A stretch of 10,922 nt of DNA, taken from NCBI GenBank assembly GCA_900764695.1, contig CAAFOY010000013.1, positions 1 to 10,922 of the forward strand, in the 5' to 3' direction. Below, piece by piece: positions 5,294 to 10,922 of the stretch. How positions within the stretch are numbered: the stretch's first letter is position 1; each line of letters begins with the position of its first letter. The stretch comes from Lachnospiraceae bacterium. Lineage in GTDB: Bacteria > Bacillota_A > Clostridia > Lachnospirales > Lachnospiraceae. The notes under the pieces were generated by a model. It saw only the letters and a program-made list of their open reading frames with translations, made no database searches and was not told the origin of the DNA. Position numbers and translations under genes: made by a program.

Positions 5294-7846
5294 ATGAAAA
5301 AATTAGTAGCGTGTTTATTAAGTGTTGCCACAATGGTTGCCACATTATACACTCCTGCGTTTGCTTACGAAGGTCAACCATTAGGTAGAAATGTAGCTTA
5401 TAACAGAACGGTTAATGTTTCTAATTCTTTCAATACTAATGAATACAATAAACCAGACTTTTTAACAGATGGAAATCTTGAAAGAGGATACCAGACAGCA
5501 TGTGTAAGTTCGAATAAAGACAATCCTTATGAAGATCCACAAACCTGGAGTATGGATTTAGGAAGAAGTTATGAAATTGATAAGGTCATACTATATTGGG
5601 AAAATGCAGCAGCAAAGAAATATAAAATTTATGTTTCTGAAAACAAAACAGATTGGATGGAAGTTGCATCAGAAGAAGCAGGAGAAAAAGGAAGATTTAA
5701 ATATGATTTTGCACCAACTAATGCAAGATATGTAAAAATCGAATTAGAAGAAAGAACAATGGAAATATACGGTTATTGTATGTACGAATGGCAGATTTTT
5801 ACAGTAGGAAGCGTTGAAGAAAAAGAAGTGCCTAATCTTGCAGAAAATGCCACAGCAGTAGCATCAAGTGATGATGGTGAAAACAGTGCAGAAAAAGCAA
5901 TTGACGGCGATGAAGGCACTATGTGGAGAACAGAGTACATTCAGGATCAAACAGTAACTGATGAAGAAAAAGCTAACGAAAACATAACTTTAAGTTGGAA
6001 CAGCCCACAGACTTTTGATACAGTAAAAGTTAAATGGGGCGGTGGCTATATGAAAGGTTACAAATTACAGACTTCAGATGACGGTGAAACATGGACAGAC
6101 ATGTACGAAGTAACCAGTGGTATAGCATCAGAATATAGAAATATTCGATTAAAAGAAGCAGTAACAACATCACATTTAAGATTACAGGGTATTACTTTTG
6201 GCGCATATTGTTTTGAAATTTATGAGATACAGGTATATGACCAGACTAATGTTCCTGTAGAAAGTATTAATTTAAATTACACCAGCAAAAAGCTTAATTT
6301 AGATAAGGAAGAAGACAACAAAGTTGAGCTTGAGTACAACCTTTCACCTTCTAACACAAGTCAGACAGACATTGTATGGAGTTCATCTAATGAAGCAGTG
6401 GCAGAAGTAAAGAATGGTGTTGTAGCAGGAAAATCTGTAGGAAGAGCAGATATTACAATTGCTTCAAAGGATAATCCGAATGTTAAGAAAACATGTGTTG
6501 TTTATGTTTCAAAAGAACTTGATAAGTCTAAAGTTACAGCAGTTAGAAATGACAAAAACATCAATGTTAACTGGACAAAAGTAGCTCATGCCTCTTCATA
6601 TGTTTTGTCAAGATATAATAAAATTACAGGTATTGTTAATGATATATATGAAGGAACAGATACAGCTTTTGAAGATAAAGATTTAACTTCAGGTAAATAC
6701 GTTTATACTGTAAAAGCAATTTTGGATGAAAATGAGGCTGATGCAAATCTTTACAGCAATTCAGTTAGTGAAGAATCAGAAGCAGTAATAATTCCTGAAC
6801 CTGTAACAGGTATTGAAGTGGCAAATGACTATCAGCATATGGGTTTGTTTGTAGGTGGAAGTGGAAAGATTAGATATTCTGTACTTCCAGGCAATGCAAC
6901 AAATACTAATGTTACTTTTAAGAGTTTAAATGAAAAAGTAGCCACAGTAGATGCAAATGGTGTTGTAACAGGTGTTTCCGAAGGAAATGCAGATATAGTT
7001 ATCACAACTGAAGAAGGTGGTTTTGAAGCTAAATGTACTGTTCGTGTCGATGGAATCGATGCAAGAGGTATTGAAAGAGTTGGAGATAAAACAGTAACTA
7101 TGGGGCTAAACCAGACTCGTCAATTACAGGTTAAAATTACTCCAAGTGATACAACAAATAAGAATGTTCAGTGGACAAGCAGTAATAATTCAGTAGCCAC
7201 AGTAGATTCAAATGGTGTTGTAACATCAAAGAATAGTGGAAGTACAATTATAACAGCAACAACTCATAATGGATTAAAAACAGAATTTTTCATCGAAGTG
7301 GAAACTTCTGTTACAAACATTACACTTAATAGTAATGAAATAAATCTTAATCCAGGTGGAACTTTTAAGTTAGACGCAACAGTAAATCCTTCAAATGCAA
7401 GTAATAAAAACATTAAGTGGATTTCAGCTAATGAATCAATTGCCACAGTTGACCAGTCAGGAAATGTTACAGCTGATGTAGCCGGAACAACTTATATATC
7501 CGCAGTTTCAGCAGATGGTAAGGTAATTGCAACATGTACTGTAAATGTATCTAAACCTGTAGTAACTAAGCCTGCAAAAGTAAAAATTAAGTCAGCAAAG
7601 AAGAAGGGAAAGAAGGTTACACTTAAATGGAAGAAGATTTCAGATGCAGCAGGTTATGTAGTATATATGAAAACTAATTCCGGTAAATTCAAAGCCGTAA
7701 AGACAGTTAAGAAAGCAAAAAAAGTAAAAGCTGTTATTAGCTTAAAGAAGGGAAATAAATATAGTTTTAAAATTCGAGCTTATAAGTTAGATGAAGAAAC
7801 TAATGTTTATGGAGCTTATTCAAAAATTAAGAAAGTTAAAATGTAG
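5294..7846 (+). CDS. Secreted multidomain binding protein: two F5/8-type-C domains, four Big_2 domains, one Fn3 and a lysine-rich Fn3-like tail
   Basis: 850 residues; the ATG follows AAGGAGG (5283-5289) with a short 4-base gap. The signal peptide is residues 1-24, with cleavage after AFA. Then come two discoidin/F5-8C (CBM32-like) domains at about 30-172 and 180-316, the second with SAEKAIDGDEGTMWRT, a typical opening of this fold. Bacterial Ig-like Big_2 domains lie at about 319-405, 503-586, 588-671 and 672-753, marked by WSSSNEAVAEV, SLNEKVATVDANGVVTG, SSNNSVATVDSNGVVTS and SANESIATVDQSGNVTA. An Fn3 domain sits at about 408-500 and a lysine-rich Fn3-like module at 758-850 (30 Lys in about 92). 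There is no catalytic domain. F5/8C domains usually bind glycans and Big_2 domains form stalks, so this is probably a surface glycan-binding protein or adhesin. It lies 126 bp after the beta-helix gene and may share its substrate. Confidence 0.85.
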   Translation: MKKLVACLLSVATMVATLYTPAFAYEGQPLGRNVAYNRTVNVSNSFNTNEYNKPDFLTDGNLERGYQTACVSSNKDNPYEDPQTWSMDLGRSYEIDKVILYWENAAAKKYKIYVSENKTDWMEVASEEAGEKGRFKYDFAPTNARYVKIELEERTMEIYGYCMYEWQIFTVGSVEEKEVPNLAENATAVASSDDGENSAEKAIDGDEGTMWRTEYIQDQTVTDEEKANENITLSWNSPQTFDTVKVKWGGGYMKGYKLQTSDDGETWTDMYEVTSGIASEYRNIRLKEAVTTSHLRLQGITFGAYCFEIYEIQVYDQTNVPVESINLNYTSKKLNLDKEEDNKVELEYNLSPSNTSQTDIVWSSSNEAVAEVKNGVVAGKSVGRADITIASKDNPNVKKTCVVYVSKELDKSKVTAVRNDKNINVNWTKVAHASSYVLSRYNKITGIVNDIYEGTDTAFEDKDLTSGKYVYTVKAILDENEADANLYSNSVSEESEAVIIPEPVTGIEVANDYQHMGLFVGGSGKIRYSVLPGNATNTNVTFKSLNEKVATVDANGVVTGVSEGNADIVITTEEGGFEAKCTVRVDGIDARGIERVGDKTVTMGLNQTRQLQVKITPSDTTNKNVQWTSSNNSVATVDSNGVVTSKNSGSTIITATTHNGLKTEFFIEVETSVTNITLNSNEINLNPGGTFKLDATVNPSNASNKNIKWISANESIATVDQSGNVTADVAGTTYISAVSADGKVIATCTVNVSKPVVTKPAKVKIKSAKKKGKKVTLKWKKISDAAGYVVYMKTNSGKFKAVKTVKKAKKVKAVISLKKGNKYSFKIRAYKLDEETNVYGAYSKIKKVKM

Positions 7847-7963
7847 GAAAGTTAAATAAATGACTATATACAAATATAGGTTTTAAAATTAAATATTTAC
7901 AAAGCTAATTTTATTGAAAAATAAAGTTAGGATTAGTCAAAAATGTAAGGAGAAAAGTTTGAA

Positions 7964-9157
7964 ATGAAAAAAGCATTATCAGTAGTATTAAGTGTAGCTC
8001 TTATGGCAACATCAATTGTTGTAATGCCTAAGGAAACAAAGGCAGCTTCAACAGGTAAAGTTACACTTACTGTCGAAAAACTATCAATAGGTCAGGGACT
8101 TTATACTGAACCTGTTCAGGTGACAATTAACAATGGAGACACGGTTAAAACAGTAATCGACAGATATATGAATGATAATACATTAAACTATTATTATTCA
8201 ACAACAAGTGGTTGGTATTTAACATCAATTCTTGGTGCAGACAATAGCAGAGTGGCAAACATACCTAATGAAATTGCCAATATGCAGGATGTATATACTT
8301 ATTCATATATTGGTCAGGATGATGGATTACTTCACGAAGGAAAAGGCATTAGTGCACCAAATACAAACAAGAATCTTGGTAATTCAGATACAGCTCTTGG
8401 AGAAGGTGATTACTGGAGAATGTCAGGTTGGGTATTTACTGTAAATAACAGTGCAGTATATAGTGGTAAGACATTTGACAGAGAAGACGGCAAGGACAGC
8501 ACAAACCCAACAGTAAGAAACATCTATCAGTCAGGAGATAAAGTAACAGTAAAGAATGGTGATGTAATCAGAGTAATGTTTACTTTATTTGGTTATGGTG
8601 CTGATGTAGGAGTTGATACTTACCAGGCAACAGGTGTTTCAAAAATCAATTTGGCAGACAAGACAGAATTACTTAGAGCAGTAGGTGATGTAAATAGCAA
8701 CAAAGGCTATTGGACAGTATATCCTAATGTAAATGCTGCATATAGTCAGGCAGCAACAGTTGCATCACAATATAATCCTTCACAGGCAACAGTAAACAGT
8801 GCAGCAACAGCATTAAAGAATGCTATTAAGTCACCACAAAATCCACCTGTAGGTACTGTAAAAATTAAAACAGCAAAAAATGCAAAGGGTAAGAAAATCA
8901 AACTTACATTAACAAAGACTGCCGGAGTTACAGGCTTCCAGATTAAATATGGAAACAACAAAAAATTGAAAAACAAGAAAAAGAAAAAACAGCAGGCAGC
9001 AACAGTAAAGACAACAAAAACAACATACACAACAAAGAAGATTACCAACATTAAAAAGAAAAAAGCATACGTAAAAATTAGAGCTTACAGAATTGTAAAC
9101 GGAAAGTATGTTTATGGAAAATGGTCGGCAGTCAAGACTGTAAAGGTGAAGAAATAA
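7964..9157 (+). CDS. Secreted DUF4430-like protein with FIVAR-like helical segment and lysine-rich Fn3-like tail
   Basis: 397 residues. The start is the ATG 11 bases after AAGGAG (7947-7952), a rather long gap, but the only start giving an intact signal peptide (1-27, cleavage after TKA). Residues about 32-212 look like a DUF4430 / transcobalamin C-terminal-like beta-grasp domain: a first strand GKVTLTVE, then VTINNGDTVKTVIDRY, YLTSILG, SGWVFTVNN and VKNGDVIRVMFTLFGYG. Residues about 225-289 resemble a FIVAR-type helical module (DKTELLRAV... TVNSAATALKNAI). Residues 296-397 are the lysine-rich Fn3-like tail, including a run of near-continuous lysine at 331-341. DUF4430 domains occur in transcobalamin and bacterial surface proteins, so a ligand such as a corrinoid is possible but unproven; mere adhesion is an alternative. 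It lies 117 bp after the binding-protein gene. Confidence 0.75.
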   Translation: MKKALSVVLSVALMATSIVVMPKETKAASTGKVTLTVEKLSIGQGLYTEPVQVTINNGDTVKTVIDRYMNDNTLNYYYSTTSGWYLTSILGADNSRVANIPNEIANMQDVYTYSYIGQDDGLLHEGKGISAPNTNKNLGNSDTALGEGDYWRMSGWVFTVNNSAVYSGKTFDREDGKDSTNPTVRNIYQSGDKVTVKNGDVIRVMFTLFGYGADVGVDTYQATGVSKINLADKTELLRAVGDVNSNKGYWTVYPNVNAAYSQAATVASQYNPSQATVNSAATALKNAIKSPQNPPVGTVKIKTAKNAKGKKIKLTLTKTAGVTGFQIKYGNNKKLKNKKKKKQQAATVKTTKTTYTTKKITNIKKKKAYVKIRAYRIVNGKYVYGKWSAVKTVKVKK

Positions 9158-9184
9158 ATTGGCTATCTGTAAATAATGATAAAG

Positions 9185-9247
9185 GAACAGCCCACGCTAA
9201 AGCGAAAGCTTTGGTGTGGGCTGTTCTGCCTAGAGAAGCTTCTTTTT
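9185..9247 (+). terminator. 19-bp GNRA hairpin followed by a smaller palindrome and T-tract
   Basis: Bases 9185-9203 pair with 9208-9226 in an unbroken 19-pair stem (two G-U pairs) closed by a GAAA tetraloop (9204-9207). No T-tract follows directly. A second perfect palindrome, AGAAGCTTCT (9234-9243), comes next and runs into TTTTT (9243-9247). The pair could act as one terminator region, with the large hairpin also protecting the mRNA 3' end. It marks the end of the block of secreted-protein genes. Confidence 0.75.
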
Positions 9248-9339
9248 AAGAATTACAGAAAAAGTGAAGAGAAATCTTCAAATATATTCATTACATTTCA
9301 AACAAAACATTGAAAATAATATACCACACAAAAAAACAA

Positions 9340-9348
9340 TGCTATAAT
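9340..9348 (+). promoter_or_regulatory. Extended -10 promoter of the alkylation-repair gene
   Basis: TGCTATAAT (9340-9348) is a perfect extended -10. No good -35 lies at 16-18 bp: the TTGAAA at 9310-9315 is 27 bp away, too far. An inverted repeat TTTCAA (9296-9301) / TTGAAA (9310-9315) lies upstream. Transcription would start near 9355, giving a short leader with AGGAG at 9370-9374, six bases before the ATG. Confidence 0.65.
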
Positions 9349-9380
9349 ATTTGTAAGATAAAAAGTATTAGGAGCAGATT

Positions 9381-10079
9381 ATGAAAGAAGATATAGCAGT
9401 TAAAGTACAAAAACAGCTTTTTGAATTACAGGACTTGAAATATAGAGATTTTCACGCCAAATTAATGCCAACGATAGACAAGGAGAAGGTTATAGGTGTC
9501 AGAACTCCGGTACTTAGAAGTTACGCAAAGCAGTTTGGAAAAATAGAAGAAGCAAAGGAGTTCATGAAGGTGCTTCCCCACAAATATTATGAAGAAAATA
9601 ATCTCCATGGAATGTTGCTTGAACAGATTAAAGATTATGATGAATTAATAATAGAGTTGGAGAAGTTTCTTCCATACATAGACAACTGGGCTACGTGTGA
9701 TTTGCTGTCACTTCGAATTGTAAAGAAGAATTTGGAAGACTTCCTTGAAAAAATTAACAAATACATAAAATCAGACCAGCCATACACAATCCGTTTTGGA
9801 ATTAGTATGCTTATGAAACACTATTTGGATGACAATTTTAAAATTGAATATGCTAATAAAGTTGCAGCAGTTCAGTCAGAAGAATATTACGTTAATATGA
9901 TGCGCGCATGGTATTTTGCAACAGCTTTGGCAAAGCAATATGACAGCATTATTCCTTTCATTGAAGAGAAAAAACTTGATGTGTGGACACACAATAAGGC
10001 AATTCAAAAATCGATAGAAAGCTATAGAATTACACTAGAGCAAAAAGAATATTTAAGAACATTAAAAATAAAAAGATAA
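9381..10079 (+). CDS. DNA alkylation repair protein, AlkD-like HEAT-repeat DNA glycosylase
   Basis: 232 residues, close to the usual AlkD-family length, all predicted helical (HEAT-like repeats). Family blocks are visible: MPTIDKEKVIGVRTPVLR (29-46), NLHGMLLEQIKDYDE (74-88), LPYIDNWATCD (97-107), IRFGISMLM (137-145), YYVNMMRAWYFATAL (169-183) and THNKAIQKSIESYRI (203-217). The active-site set described for Bacillus cereus AlkD (W109, D113, R148, W187) lines up with W103, D107, R138 and W177. The spacings agree if one four-residue deletion lies between the second and third residues. AlkD removes bulky or positively charged N3- and N7-alkylpurines without base flipping, acting in the cytoplasm. 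Whether this paralogue keeps that range is unknown. The start has a good ribosome site and its own promoter; the gene is unrelated to the surface-protein block upstream. Confidence 0.92.
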   Translation: MKEDIAVKVQKQLFELQDLKYRDFHAKLMPTIDKEKVIGVRTPVLRSYAKQFGKIEEAKEFMKVLPHKYYEENNLHGMLLEQIKDYDELIIELEKFLPYIDNWATCDLLSLRIVKKNLEDFLEKINKYIKSDQPYTIRFGISMLMKHYLDDNFKIEYANKVAAVQSEEYYVNMMRAWYFATALAKQYDSIIPFIEEKKLDVWTHNKAIQKSIESYRITLEQKEYLRTLKIKR

Positions 10080-10124
10080 GTTACAAAAATTAAGACAAAA
10101 CATAAAAAAGTTACAAAAAATTAA
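10080..10124 (+). repeat. Direct repeat GTTACAAAAA, 30 bp apart, at the edge of a gene remnant
   Basis: GTTACAAAAA occurs at 10080-10089 and 10110-10119, each followed by (A)ATTAA. The first copy starts with the base after the repair gene's stop codon; the second sits where recognisable aldo/keto reductase sequence begins. This is compatible with a short-repeat deletion that removed most of that gene, or with a small tandem duplication. Confidence 0.5.
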
Positions 10125-10275
10125 AAGCTATTGGTGTTTCAGTTCCACGGCTTTGCATTAGATACACATTACAGCTTGGAGAAATTTCACTTCCAAAAAC
10201 AGAAATCCTGACCATATGAAATCTAATTCAGATGTTGATTTTGAAATTTTTCTTGAAAAATATGTGCTAAAATGA
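10112..10275 (+). pseudogene. C-terminal remnant of an aldo/keto reductase, frameshifted
   Basis: Frame with codons from 10112 to about 10201 reads LKAIGVSVPRLCIRYTLQLG then EISLPKT, the usual block near the C-terminus of aldo/keto reductases (relatives read roughly GVSVPQLCIRYxLQLGxLPLPKT). In that frame a TGA follows at 10217. The similarity resumes in the next frame from 10204: NPDHMKSNSDVDFEIFLEKY, ending at TGA 10273-10275, where relatives have NPEHMxxNxxVDFxIS. Loss of one A from the A-run at 10203-10205 would explain the shift. Only about 55 codons survive; the N-terminal barrel with the catalytic Asp-Tyr-Lys-His set is absent and no start or ribosome site exists. The family match is from memory of the motif, but the agreement on both sides of the frameshift makes chance unlikely. 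Confidence 0.8.
10265..10273 (+). promoter_or_regulatory. Possible extended -10 promoter of the nitroreductase gene
   Basis: TGCTAAAAT (10265-10273) matches the extended -10 seen at 973-981. No -35 at standard spacing is visible: TTGAAA at 10241-10246 is 21 bp away. It overlaps the last codons of the aldo/keto reductase remnant, so the match could be fortuitous and the gene could instead depend on readthrough from 9340. Confidence 0.4.
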
Positions 10276-10310
10276 GAAATATGGAATCAAATTTAAAGGA
10301 GGAACAAAGA

Positions 10311-10838
10311 ATGAGCGATGTTTTAAAGGCAATGGAAGAAAGAAGAAGTATTCGTAAGTATAAGGCAGATATGGTGCCACAGGAGATTATTGACAAAATA
10401 ATCGAAGCCGGTCTTTATGCTGCAAGTGGAAAAGGGACTCAAAACACTATAATTATTCAGGTTACAAATAAGGAATTACGTGACAAAATCTCTGAAATGA
10501 ATTGCAAAATAGGTGGTTGGGAAGAAGGTTTTGATCCATTCTATGGAGCACCTGCAATGCTAATAGTTTTGGCAAAGAAGGATTGGCCTACAGGAATTTA
10601 TGATGGAAGTCTTGTAATGGGAAATCTTATGTTGGCAGCTCACGATTTAGGAATTGGAAGTTGTTGGATTCACCGTGCAAAAGAAGAATTTGAAACAGAA
10701 TGGGGCAAAGAACTTCTTAAATCATTAGGCATTAAAGAAGAATATGTTGGTATCGGTCATTGCGCATTAGGTTATGTTGAAGGTGATGAACCAAAGGCAG
10801 CACCAAGAAAAGAAAACAGAGTATATTATGTCAAATAA
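10311..10838 (+). CDS. Nitroreductase-family FMN oxidoreductase
   Basis: 175 residues from the ATG at 10311, chosen because AAAGGAGG (10295-10302) lies eight bases upstream and the protein then opens MSDVLKAMEERRSIRKY, the standard family N-terminus. An in-frame ATG at 10272 would add 13 unrelated residues, has no ribosome site and lies within the possible -10 box. FMN-binding features are RRSIRKY (11-17), ASGKGTQN (38-45), a GIGSCWIHRA block (114-123) and a basic residue near the end (RKENR, 166-170). The family uses FMN and NAD(P)H to reduce nitro compounds, quinones or enones; the physiological substrate is usually unknown and I cannot assign one. It is cytoplasmic and usually a homodimer. 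The protein is slightly shorter than classical NfsB-type enzymes but typical of small clostridial members. The stop is at 10836-10838; no clear terminator is seen before the window ends. Confidence 0.92.
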   Translation: MSDVLKAMEERRSIRKYKADMVPQEIIDKIIEAGLYAASGKGTQNTIIIQVTNKELRDKISEMNCKIGGWEEGFDPFYGAPAMLIVLAKKDWPTGIYDGSLVMGNLMLAAHDLGIGSCWIHRAKEEFETEWGKELLKSLGIKEEYVGIGHCALGYVEGDEPKAAPRKENRVYYVK

Positions 10839-10922
10839 AAAAATTAAATAAAAAATAAATAAATTTATTAAAAAAATTAACAAATATTAAACTTTATGTA
10901 ATGTTGTTAAAAGGCCTTAAAT

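Noticed and set aside
7864..7884. CTATAT-ACAA-ATATAG hairpin followed by GTTTT as terminator of the binding-protein gene
   Set aside because: The stem is six pairs with a single G-C pair, too weak to call a terminator. I see no other candidate in 7847-7963.
10111..10215. Small - strand frame of 34 codons opening MVRISVFGSE
   Set aside because: It looks coding-like only because it mirrors the + strand aldo/keto reductase remnant. There is no ribosome site upstream of it.
10272..10310. ATG at 10272 as the nitroreductase start
   Set aside because: It has no ribosome site and adds 13 residues absent from the family. The ATG at 10311 has AAAGGAGG at ideal distance.

Overview
The window reads as chromosomal DNA of an AT-rich Gram-positive anaerobe of the Clostridia, most likely Lachnospiraceae (Eubacterium/Butyrivibrio-like). 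The grounds are A-rich codon use, strong AGGAGG ribosome sites, and large secreted proteins with Fn3, Big_2, F5/8-type-C and BspA-like leucine-rich modules ending in very lysine-rich tails. This placement comes from recognising protein styles, not from a database search. All genes lie on the + strand.

Layout. Positions 1-617 hold the C-terminal end of a secreted protein: near-identical 57-bp Thr/Pro repeats followed by a lysine-rich Fn3-like module, then a hairpin terminator (656-707). A gene-free stretch (708-1069) carries a promoter, three ACGT-centred palindromes that look like LacI-family operators, and a 13-bp direct repeat. Next come three secreted-protein genes separated by gaps of about 120 bp: a 1365-residue double beta-helix protein of polysaccharide-enzyme type (1070-5167), an 850-residue F5/8C-Big_2-Fn3 binding protein without a visible enzyme domain (5294-7846), and a 397-residue DUF4430-like protein (7964-9157). 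No convincing terminator separates these three, so they may form one transcription unit ending at the 19-bp hairpin at 9185-9226. The gap at 5168-5293 holds a set of mutually exclusive RNA hairpins, one of which can cover the ribosome site of the next gene.

The right part is housekeeping: an AlkD-type DNA alkylation repair protein (9381-10079) with its own extended -10 promoter, a decayed C-terminal scrap of an aldo/keto reductase with a frameshift (10112-10275), and a nitroreductase-family flavoprotein whose real start is 10311. Positions 10839-10922 are AT-rich sequence in which I see only a short AAGGCCTT palindrome.

How they may work together: all four secreted proteins end in strongly basic C-terminal regions. 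Three share the same Fn3-like module and the fourth ends in lysine-rich leucine-rich repeats. None shows an LPXTG sorting signal. I infer a surface-display strategy in which basic tails hold enzymes and binding proteins on the anionic cell wall. The shared module is visible; its role is inference.
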